Of a stretch of 64,000 nt of DNA, positions 25,415 through 35,800 are shown one piece after another. Source of the stretch: Fidelibacterota bacterium (GTDB lineage: Bacteria; Fidelibacterota; UBA8477; JABMPR01); contig JAERTG010000121.1 in assembly GCA_016845065.1 (NCBI GenBank), positions 1-64,000 of the forward strand, read 5' to 3'. The notes below the pieces were generated by a model. It saw only the letters and a list, made by a program, of their open reading frames with translations. It searched no databases and had not been told where the DNA came from. A program made the translations under genes and the position numbers. Position 1 is the stretch's first letter, and each line of letters starts with the position of its first letter.

Positions 25415-28393
25415 ATGTTTAATCAGGTTCTCACACTCAAGCAGCGTCCCGGATTTAGAGATATGATGCAGCATCGTGTTCATGAAATCTTATTGATTTC
25501 CAGTTTATATGATGCCTTCAAACTTGAGGAGGATGGGCGGCTAGGCGAAATGATATTCACTGAATACCAAGATATGAACCTGAGTAGCGCACCTAGAATC
25601 ACTAGAGTGTCTACAGGTGATCACGCCTTGAGAAAATTAAGAGCGCGTCATTACGATCTAGTAATCACAATGACCCGTATCTCAGATATGAACCCCTTTG
25701 AGCTGGGTGGAAAAATCAAAAAGAAGCATGAGTCCATCCCAGTTATTCTGTTGGCCTCAAATCGGCGCGAGTACAGATGGGCCACACAACGAGTTGATAG
25801 TCTTGAGGGTATTGACAAGACTTTTATCTGGCATGGAGATTCAAACATATTCACCACCATTGTGAAATATATCGAAGATCGGATGAATGCGCCTCGGGAC
25901 ATTCTTAAAGGTGGAGCAAGAGCCATTATCGTAGTGGAGGACTCTCCCAAGTACTATTCCATCTTTTTACCTATGCTTTATAGTGTAATCATCAATACTA
26001 CACAAAAATTGATGAAACATGAATATACGGATGAATTGCGTTTATTCAGAATGCGATCCAGGCCAAAGATTCTGTTGGCATCAACCTTTGAAGAAGCCAC
26101 AGAATTATACCGCCTCTATAAAAACAATCTACTCGCCGTCATTTCGGATGTGCGATACCCTCGTAATGGAGTGCTAGACCCGAAAGCTGGTGCTCGGTTT
26201 ATCAAAATTGTTCAAAAGAAAAATACCAGCATGCCGATCATCATGCAATCCATGGAAGGTAGCAACGAGAAAACAGCAAAAGAGTTAGGTGCCTATTTCA
26301 TTGCAAAATACTCCCCTCAGTTGATAAAAAGTCTTCAGGACTTTGTAATCAAGCATTGTGGGTTTGGCGACTTGGCTTTTAGTACTCGTGAGGGTAAAAC
26401 CATAACGAAAATCAGACATTTAAATGCCCTAAATGCTGCCTTGGAGTCTGTTCCTATTCAGAGCATAGAATACCATGCCCGACGAGACCATTTCTCCAAC
26501 TGGCTTGCTGTCAGAGGCTACTTTGATCTTGCTGATTTTCTTAAGCCAGTAAACATCGAGGATTTTGAAGACCCTGAAGATTTTCGTCAAGTATTACTGG
26601 ACGCTATCGATCGACAACGTGTTTTACAGCATTTTGACAATATTGGGTATTTTGATGTTGATACTTATGACCCTAAAATTACTGCTGTTAGGATAGGCAG
26701 CGGATCTATTGGTGGTAAGGCCCGTGGTCTGGCATTTCTCACAGCACACAAGCGCCGCTTTGATTTCTCACAAAAATACCCTGAAATTCAGGTTGGTGTC
26801 CCCCAGTTCGCAGTCATTGCAACCGATATATATGACCGGTTTCTGGACATTAACAAGTTGCGACTCAAGGCATTGGAAGCCGAGACCAATGAGGAAATTG
26901 ACGATCTTTTCAGGAAGGCAGTATTCCCTGGCAATTTTGCAGATCAACTACACAGCTATCTGGGACATCATGCTGGTCCCCTGGCTGTAAGATCTTCCAG
27001 TCTCCTGGAAGACTCTCTCTTCCAACCATTTGCCGGGATATATAGCACATATATGCTCCCCAACTGTGCGCCAGCTCTTGACACACGGGTCTTTCAATTA
27101 TTGGAGGCGATTAAACTTGTCTATGCTTCTGGATTCCACAGGGAAGCCATCGCCTATCTCAAATCAACTGGGAACCGACCTGAGGACGAAAAAATGGCTG
27201 TGGTCATCCAGCATCTTTCTGGTCGCAAACATGGCGATTATTATTACCCCAGTTTTTCAGGGGTCTTACAAACGCTTAATTATTACCCTCAGGGTGCCAT
27301 GCAACGCGAGGAAGGAATGGCAACCATGGCTCTCGGTTTGGGCCGCACAGTGGTTAATGGTGAGAAGGCTTTAAAATTCAGTCCCAAAAGGCCTAATATT
27401 CAGCCTCAGTTTTACGATGAAAAATCCATTTTAAAAAATAGTCAGAACAACTTTTATGCCCTGGATACGACCCATTGCGAACTCCCACTTGAGAGCGGTG
27501 AAAGTTCGAATCTGAGGCAACTTGACTTGAAAACTGCCGAGGAGCATGGAACTCTTGACCGGATTGCCAGCGTGTACTCATTTCAGGATGGTCGTTTCCG
27601 TGATAGTCTATTCGAGGAAGGACCTCGTATCATTACCTTTGCTCAAATTTTGAAGTGGAAGTCCATTCCCCTGGCAGATATGCTTAGCGATTTAATGGAT
27701 TTCGGCAAATTGGGTATGGGTTGTGAAGTGGAAATGGAGTTTGCTGTAAATTTACCTGAAAAATCAGGTGAACCTGCGGAGTTATCCATTCTGCAAATAA
27801 GACCCATGGTCACCTTCGAACGACCTCACGTTGTTGATATAACTCTGGCTGAAAAAGAGGATGAACTTTTTCATAGCGAAATTTGTCTTGGGAATGGCGA
27901 TAATGTTGAGATACATGATTTGATTTACATCGATATTGACAAATTCGACATCCTGAAAAGTCGGGAAATCGCTGAGGAAATACGAGTCATGAATCGGGAA
28001 TTTAACCCCGAGAAATCATACATGCTTGTAGGTCCTGGTCGTTGGGGAACAGCAGATCCTCTGCTGGGCATTCCAGTGACCTGGAATTATATATCTAACG
28101 CCAGATCCATCATTGAAGTGGGATTACCTGATTTATATGTTGATCCTTCATTTGGAAGCCATTTCTTCCAGAACATTACATCTCTCGGGATCAGTTATTT
28201 CACCATTCCCCCACAGCTATTGTCCCAAAAAATGAATTTGGATTGGTTTAAGCAGCAAAAGCCTACCAATGAGACCAAGTTTCTCAAGCATTTTCATTTT
28301 GATGATCCATTCATTATTCAGGTTGATGGGGTTAAGGGGCAAGGTCATATCTTGCGACCGGGGTGCTGTGCCTCAATGAAGGAAAATCCCTAG
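25415..28393 (+). CDS. PEP/pyruvate-binding (PPDK N-terminal) protein with two receiver-like domains
   Basis: A 992-residue cytoplasmic protein of unclear function. Residues 23-155 look like a degenerate receiver domain (EILLISS, YDLVITMT, PVILLAS), in which the usual Asp is not obvious. Residues 169-310 look like a second receiver, with VVEDS, Asp246 in ISDVRYP and Lys298 in FIAKYSP. Residues 425-800 are a pyruvate phosphate dikinase-type ATP-binding domain (IGSGSIGGKARGLAFL, AVRSSSLLEDS, FAGIYSTYML, ILQIRPM). The phosphohistidine and PEP-barrel domains of PPDK or PpsA are missing. The C-terminal part has MLVGPGRWGTADP. It is divergent from ald and has only a weak ribosome site. Confidence 0.8.
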   Translation: MFNQVLTLKQRPGFRDMMQHRVHEILLISSLYDAFKLEEDGRLGEMIFTEYQDMNLSSAPRITRVSTGDHALRKLRARHYDLVITMTRISDMNPFELGGKIKKKHESIPVILLASNRREYRWATQRVDSLEGIDKTFIWHGDSNIFTTIVKYIEDRMNAPRDILKGGARAIIVVEDSPKYYSIFLPMLYSVIINTTQKLMKHEYTDELRLFRMRSRPKILLASTFEEATELYRLYKNNLLAVISDVRYPRNGVLDPKAGARFIKIVQKKNTSMPIIMQSMEGSNEKTAKELGAYFIAKYSPQLIKSLQDFVIKHCGFGDLAFSTREGKTITKIRHLNALNAALESVPIQSIEYHARRDHFSNWLAVRGYFDLADFLKPVNIEDFEDPEDFRQVLLDAIDRQRVLQHFDNIGYFDVDTYDPKITAVRIGSGSIGGKARGLAFLTAHKRRFDFSQKYPEIQVGVPQFAVIATDIYDRFLDINKLRLKALEAETNEEIDDLFRKAVFPGNFADQLHSYLGHHAGPLAVRSSSLLEDSLFQPFAGIYSTYMLPNCAPALDTRVFQLLEAIKLVYASGFHREAIAYLKSTGNRPEDEKMAVVIQHLSGRKHGDYYYPSFSGVLQTLNYYPQGAMQREEGMATMALGLGRTVVNGEKALKFSPKRPNIQPQFYDEKSILKNSQNNFYALDTTHCELPLESGESSNLRQLDLKTAEEHGTLDRIASVYSFQDGRFRDSLFEEGPRIITFAQILKWKSIPLADMLSDLMDFGKLGMGCEVEMEFAVNLPEKSGEPAELSILQIRPMVTFERPHVVDITLAEKEDELFHSEICLGNGDNVEIHDLIYIDIDKFDILKSREIAEEIRVMNREFNPEKSYMLVGPGRWGTADPLLGIPVTWNYISNARSIIEVGLPDLYVDPSFGSHFFQNITSLGISYFTIPPQLLSQKMNLDWFKQQKPTNETKFLKHFHFDDPFIIQVDGVKGQGHILRPGCCASMKENP

Positions 28394-28466
28394 ACTTTCT
28401 TCATTGAGTATACTGGAAAATATTTTATGTTTTAGACAAGATCTAATCGTTTAAAAAGGAGGAGAA

Positions 28467-28919
28467 ATGCGTAGAAGTGTTTTTTCATTATTGGCTGTTG
28501 TACTGATCACCACAGCTGCATTTGGACAAAACTCTGGAATTGGAGTTGGTTTATCGACGGATGGACTCTCAGCAAAGTATTGGATGGGCGGTAGCAATGC
28601 CGTTGCAGTGACTTGGAATTTGGGAACAGCAATTGCTGCAGACTACCTGTTTGACAAAGCAGATATGCTAAAGCTTACTGACAACACGACCCCTATTTAT
28701 TATGGAGCTGGCATTATCCTGGGCACACACAAGGGAGTTAACGATGATCTTGAGAAAACCACAGAATTTGATATAAGAGTTAGAGGGGTAATTGGTGTGG
28801 GATATTATCTCTCAGGTTATCCAGTGGATATTTTTATTGAAAGCACCCCAAGTTTTAAACTCCTAGGTGGTGGTGGATTAGGTTTTGGCGGAAATCTGGG
28901 TTTACGGTACTTTTTCTAA
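28467..28919 (+). CDS. Small exported protein, probably outer-membrane beta-type
   Basis: A 150-residue protein with a signal peptide (LLAVVLITTAAFG) and a mature part of alternating polar and hydrophobic residues rich in glycine, ending in the aromatic strand GGNLGLRYFF. This is the pattern of small beta-barrel or surface beta-sheet proteins. An excellent AAGGAGGAG precedes the ATG. The gene lies 73 bases after the PEP-binding gene and is followed by a terminator. The family is not recognised. Confidence 0.65.
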   Translation: MRRSVFSLLAVVLITTAAFGQNSGIGVGLSTDGLSAKYWMGGSNAVAVTWNLGTAIAADYLFDKADMLKLTDNTTPIYYGAGIILGTHKGVNDDLEKTTEFDIRVRGVIGVGYYLSGYPVDIFIESTPSFKLLGGGGLGFGGNLGLRYFF

Positions 28920-28941
28920 ATCGCGATCCATACTCATTGTG

Positions 28942-28970
28942 AAGCCCTATTCATCGAATGGGGCTTTTTA
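28942..28970 (+). terminator. Rho-independent terminator
   Basis: Arms AAGCCCTATTC and GAATGGGGCTT form an 11-pair stem (one G-T pair) with a 3-base loop, followed by Ts. It ends the small beta-protein gene. Confidence 0.85.
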
Positions 28971-29070
28971 TTATTATATATCGCAAAACGGGCAGGAAGT
29001 CGCTGTAATGTTAAAACTTCTTCTGTATTCTTTTATTGAATTCCTGTTTGACCAGGTTAGTATTGAGCAT

Positions 29071-29109
29071 ACCAGTTGAACGTTATGATAGGTATCATAA
29101 CGAATTGGT
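29071..29109. promoter_or_regulatory. Long palindrome upstream of the NMO-like gene
   Basis: CGTTATGATA at 29081-29090 and TATCATAACG at 29093-29102 are a perfect 10-2-10 inverted repeat. Outside it, ACCAGTT (29071-29077) and AATTGGT (29103-29109) pair with one mismatch beyond a 3-base bulge. Positioned 46 bases before the gene's ribosome-binding region and overlapping a possible TATGAT -10, it could be an operator for a dimeric repressor. Confidence 0.6.
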
Positions 29110-29147
29110 ACTGAGATAGTTAGCAATCTTATTTGTGAGGTCCTTGA

Positions 29148-30968
29148 GTGACAGATACAACACATAATTTTCATATACCCGTAATGGGAACAGGCCATTC
29201 GATTGACACCCCTATTCGTCTGGCCCATTTAGGAATCACATCGGTGATATCAATCATCGATGACATCCTCATGGAACGTTTGAGAAAATTTTATACGGCG
29301 AAGTACGAACTACCATATCATCCGATTTCGAATCGTGAACCTGATGGTCGCGCCAAACGGATTACTGCTTACCTGGATATGGTTCAGGATATTGTTGAAA
29401 TGAAGATGGCCAATATTCGAGCCTTGCCTTTCTTTGAGCAAAATGAAAAAACACGCTACTTCGAGTTATTACCCGATACCAGTACCCTCAAGAAAACCTA
29501 TCACGATCTACTCCAGACTAAACCCGGTCAACTTAGAGATAAGCTTTCACAGGAACTTACCAAAAGAATGAAACCTGGAAATATTGATGTCAACATCATG
29601 GTAAAAGTTGATAACATCAATACCAACAAGCATGGAGCCCCCCTGGGAGAAGAGTTCTCTGATGCCAAGGCTGCTTTGCGTGGATTTGCCAAAAGCAAGG
29701 TTGAATCCGCCATGATCTTTTCTGCTGGAATCAACCAGAGTCTTTACGGCTACATGACCAAGTACAAAGATTTTTACCGAGATCATCAGGGTGAGATTAA
29801 GAAGAAGATCATTCTCAAAGTGAGCGATTTCCGTTCAGCTATGATTCAGGGTCGCTATATGGCTAAAAAAGGGATTGAGATATCTGAATTTCGAATCGAA
29901 TCGGGTTTGAATTGTGGAGGGCATGCTTTTGCATCGCCTGGGCACCTCCTGCCAATTTTACTGAAAGAATTTCGTGAGAAAAGACAGGAATTGGGTTCGC
30001 AGTTTCAACCAATCATTAAGAAGTTTTATGATAAAATGGAGTGGGAATATCCAGAAAATCTAAATCATCATCCTGAGATAACTGTACAGGGCGGTATAGG
30101 CAACAATGGTGAAGTTCAACGCCTGGAAAAGAATTTTGGGATTGATCGTACAGGTTGGGCCAGCCCTTTTTTGCTGGTACCCGAGGCTACACCAATTGAC
30201 ACAGTTACTAGAATGCAACTCATGAACTCCACTGATGATAGTCTTTATTTAAGTGGTGCCTCTCCTCTGGGTGTGCCTTTCAATAATATCAAAGAATCAG
30301 GTTCAGCCAAGTGGGGAGCTAAACGGTATGCTCAGGGTAAACCGGGTTCACCCTGTCCAAAGGGATTCCTAAAATCTAATACTGAGTTCACAGAAGAGAT
30401 GATTTGTACAGCCTCTACTCAATACATGACCCACAAATTAAAACAGATAGATGACACGATTGCTCCTGGAGCCGAGAAGGACCTTGCCATCGATAAGGTA
30501 TTGGCAAAAGAATGCCTTTGCGAGCATCTGGGTAACGGAGCTCTCATCAGTTTAGGAATTTCCCCTGCCAAACGCTCTCCTCAGGCTATTTGTCCAGGAC
30601 CCAATTTATCCTGGTTTAATCGCAACTACTCTCTGGAAGAGATGGTAGACCAGATTTATGGTCGAGGGGTTGAATTACTCTCAGATGATCGGCCCCACAT
30701 GTTCGCCAAAGAAATCCAATTATATGTAGATCATTTCAGGTCCCTATTGGATGAGGCTTTGGAGGGTCTGCAAACACCCAAATTCCTGCAGACTTTCTAT
30801 GATAATATGCAGGCAGGTCTGGACTATTGTAGAGAGATAGCTCAAGAAGTTTCGTATAAGGGTGAAAACCTTCCTTCAATTTCAGAAGCCGTTGAAACGC
30901 ATGGTAATCGTTTGGAGAAGTTCTACCAAACTTTCAAATCAAAGTTGAGAGTGGAAACACCAGCCTAA
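29148..30968 (+). CDS. Conserved-looking nitronate-monooxygenase-like protein with extra cysteines
   Basis: A 606-residue soluble protein without a recognised specific family. The region near residues 250-345 (GLNCGGHAFASPGHLLP, then ITVQGGIGNNGEV) resembles the E-x-GGH...GGI pattern of FMN-binding nitronate monooxygenase or related TIM barrels. The N-terminus, IPVMGTGHSIDTPIRLA, also fits a barrel start. After the barrel are cysteines C403, C420, C456, C458 and C482 in CPKGF, EMIC, ECLCEH and ICPGP, a possible metal or Fe-S site. The start is a GTG with GAGG 7 bases upstream. The gene stands alone, behind a long palindrome and before a terminator. An oxidoreductase role is inferred only. Confidence 0.65.
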   Translation: MTDTTHNFHIPVMGTGHSIDTPIRLAHLGITSVISIIDDILMERLRKFYTAKYELPYHPISNREPDGRAKRITAYLDMVQDIVEMKMANIRALPFFEQNEKTRYFELLPDTSTLKKTYHDLLQTKPGQLRDKLSQELTKRMKPGNIDVNIMVKVDNINTNKHGAPLGEEFSDAKAALRGFAKSKVESAMIFSAGINQSLYGYMTKYKDFYRDHQGEIKKKIILKVSDFRSAMIQGRYMAKKGIEISEFRIESGLNCGGHAFASPGHLLPILLKEFREKRQELGSQFQPIIKKFYDKMEWEYPENLNHHPEITVQGGIGNNGEVQRLEKNFGIDRTGWASPFLLVPEATPIDTVTRMQLMNSTDDSLYLSGASPLGVPFNNIKESGSAKWGAKRYAQGKPGSPCPKGFLKSNTEFTEEMICTASTQYMTHKLKQIDDTIAPGAEKDLAIDKVLAKECLCEHLGNGALISLGISPAKRSPQAICPGPNLSWFNRNYSLEEMVDQIYGRGVELLSDDRPHMFAKEIQLYVDHFRSLLDEALEGLQTPKFLQTFYDNMQAGLDYCREIAQEVSYKGENLPSISEAVETHGNRLEKFYQTFKSKLRVETPA

Positions 30969-31000
30969 ATCACTCGTCCGATTCTTATACAGCCATAAAT

Positions 31001-31029
31001 AAAAAACGCAGGAAAGCCCTGCGTTTTTT
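31001..31029. terminator. Terminator of the NMO-like gene
   Basis: An A-run, CGCAGG, a short loop, CCTGCG and a T-run form a terminator usable on both strands. Confidence 0.85.
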
Positions 31030-31086
31030 GATATAATCATGTTCTCTACCTTTACAGCAGAAATAATACAAGAGACAATTTGAATT

Positions 31087-31117
31087 AAAAAAAGCGCAGG
31101 AGGACCCTGCGCTTTTT
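31087..31117. terminator. Terminator of gdhA
   Basis: An A-run, GCGCAGG, a short loop, CCTGCGC and a T-run form a second bidirectional terminator, very like the one 60 bases to the left. It would end the glutamate dehydrogenase gene on the minus strand. Confidence 0.88.
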
Positions 31118-31143
31118 TGTTGAACTTTTAAGAACTAAAGTGC

Positions 31144-32843
<1,700 letters not shown>

Positions 32844-35800
32844 GTGAAATATTCACTTCATGACCTGTTGGATAATGTAGATAGTGAAATACTTGATCAA
32901 GAATCTGCCCTGATCCAATACTTTACTGATTTGGATGCTCATCCCCCGGATGATCTGACCGCGTGGTCCCGCGACCTTATTAAATATGGTAACAACATCC
33001 TGGCCAAAGGCAGTCGTGAAAGTCTAACCCTACTGTTGGAACAGGGCTGGAATCCATCCTTCACTTCACTCATAAAAGCATCCGATATTCAAGATGATTG
33101 GTTTAAAGTAGAAATGGAGATAACGCGGAAGCTAAACTATACACCCGGTTACCTTTTTTATCGGAAAGCTGAACAGCTGGGCAATAAAACTCTGTTTAAG
33201 TTTAAAAGGGGTAGACAATGGCAGCAGCAGTCGTGGTCAGCGGTTCAGCAGTCCGTTAACCATCTGGCGGCAGCTCTCATAGATCTCATGGGAAGTACCA
33301 GCCCGCGTGTTGCCATCCTTTCCGAAAATCGTCTGGAAGTTGCTGTTACAGATATTGCCTGTATCTCACATGGATTTGTCAATGTACCAATCCAGCCAGC
33401 GGCTCCCCCGGCACAAATCGAGTATATACTCGCCCATGCTGAAATTGAGGGAATTTTTATTTCTGATTCAGCGCATTTGCGCTCCCTCGAGAGCATTCTC
33501 CCCAATCTTCCAGCAATTAAGCATATCATTACCTACAACAGTATTGCAACCACCAATCCCATGGTGAAATCTTATAAACGACTCCTCGATGAAGGTGGGT
33601 CAGCGGATGCACTGGACTGGCTGGAGGGTATACGACTCTCCGTAACACTCTCAAATGTCGCAAGCATAATGTATACTTCTGGGACAACGGGATATCCCAA
33701 AGGAATAGTTTTCACCTATGAGAATATTATCTCTAAGCGGTTTGCTAGAAGTCTTGCATTAAATCTAGGTACAGAGGATCGTTTTCTCTGCTTTCTGCCC
33801 CTCTTCCATACATTTGGTCGGTTTTTAGAGATGTGGGGGTCAATATTCTGGGGAGCTGAATACACCTTCTCGAGTGGGAAGGGGGCTCAATCTCTTCTCG
33901 GTGACCTCAAAGCAATCAAACCGACTGTTCTCATCAGTATACCAAAACGTTGGCAGGACATATATGATACCATAGGGTCTAAGGTTGACCTGACAAATGA
34001 TGAATTCTCCAAGATTGCACCATTTGTGAAGGAGGTAACTGGCGGATCGCTGCGATGGGGTCTTTCGGCTGCTGGCTATTTACCTCCAGAAGTTTTCAAA
34101 TTTTTTCAAGCTCATGATCTGCATTTGCATAGTGGTTATGGGATGACAGAAGCAACTGGCGGAATCACCATGACACCAACAGACGGGTACATCGAAAATT
34201 CTGTAGGCGTCCCCCTTCCTGGCATGGAGATAAAACTGCAGGAGGATGGCGAACTTTTGATTCGAGGTGCCTATGTATCAGGCAGTTACTGGAATCCTGT
34301 AGAACCAGATGTTCGCCCAGATGGCTGGTTCACAACTGGTGATATTTTCCAGGCTTTAGACAATGGGCAAATCGAAATTATTGATCGAAAAAAGGAAATC
34401 TACAAAAACGCCAAGGGTCAGACTGTAGCCCCTCAAAAAATTGAGAACATGTTTAGAGAGTTTGACAGTATTCATCAACTCTTTATTGTTGGTGATCACA
34501 TGCCCTATAACACAGCACTCGTGAGATTGAACAGAAAGCATAAAGATCTTGAGGGAATTTGGTCAGACAGCCAGAAAGTCAGGGATTATGTAGCAAATGT
34601 CATTCACTCCGTAAACTCGTTTTTAGCCCCATTTGAGAGAATTGTTGATTTTCAGCTAGTCGACCGGGATTTCAGCAAAGATTTAGGTGAACTTACTGAG
34701 AAGGGCACCTTTAAACGTGTCTCAATTCTGGAACACTTCAAAGATACAGTAGAGTCACTTTACGAGAGACCCTTTAAATCCTTTTTTATGGATGATCTCG
34801 AGATCCAAATCCCTAATTGGGTCTTTTTGCAGAGAGGTTGGACCCAAAATGATCTAGTTGTTGAGGGTCAGGTTCTCAAGCATAGGAATAATCGACATTC
34901 ATTGAGAATCGAAGCTGGGCAAACTGAGATCAGAATTGGTGACTTTTTCTATCAATTTAATGATAAGGTACTTCAATTTGAGGATTTCATAAGACAGCCA
35001 GCATACTGCCTTGGCAATCAGGAGTTAGAGGCATTTCTGGATTATTCCCACTTAAGGATCAAACCAATAAACTCGAAGCCTGCACTACTTCCTGGTACCT
35101 GGACAGATCTTGATTTCTCTGACAAAGCAAAATTTCAGTCTGAGGCAGAGATAGAGAAGTCCCTGAAGCATTCAGTCTATACGTTGGAGGCACTAAGACC
35201 AGTGATAAAAATGGTTTACTCCCAGACACTCCAACCTTCTCAACCTGCTTATCGTTTACTGAATCGGATTTACTCCAACTCAAGTGAAAATATTAGGCAT
35301 ATCGTCAGATATGCTTTTCTCCGCCTCATTCGATCTGATGATCTGGTGCAGGCCCAATTTGCGGTAGAACAGGTTGTTGCTCTTTTTCCAGCCAATGATC
35401 TTGAGAGAATAGTTACCTACGCTCTAGGTAGGAAGGTGCTATTCACTGTGAATACCGGGAACTCATCGTGGTCCAATATCAATATTCATAAGGTTAAGCT
35501 GGCTGCCAATTACATCAAATATTTATCAAATCAAGAAGCAGAGGCAGAAAAGCCTTCCATCTTGCTCGGAAATATGCTGGGAATTCTTTACTCCTGGTCA
35601 TTCCAATTCCCCCAATACTATGCAACAATCAGAACAGCCATAATTAGTTCTAGTGTTAACCTGCCGGTTGGAAGCAGCATTGCTGCAGAGATCCTCAAAA
35701 TCTATGATGCGCTGAATAAAAATTTTGCTAATTCAATGCACGATATGGATCCTCAGACTACCACAATCCAGCATGAGCAAACCTTGGATTGGGAGGATGT

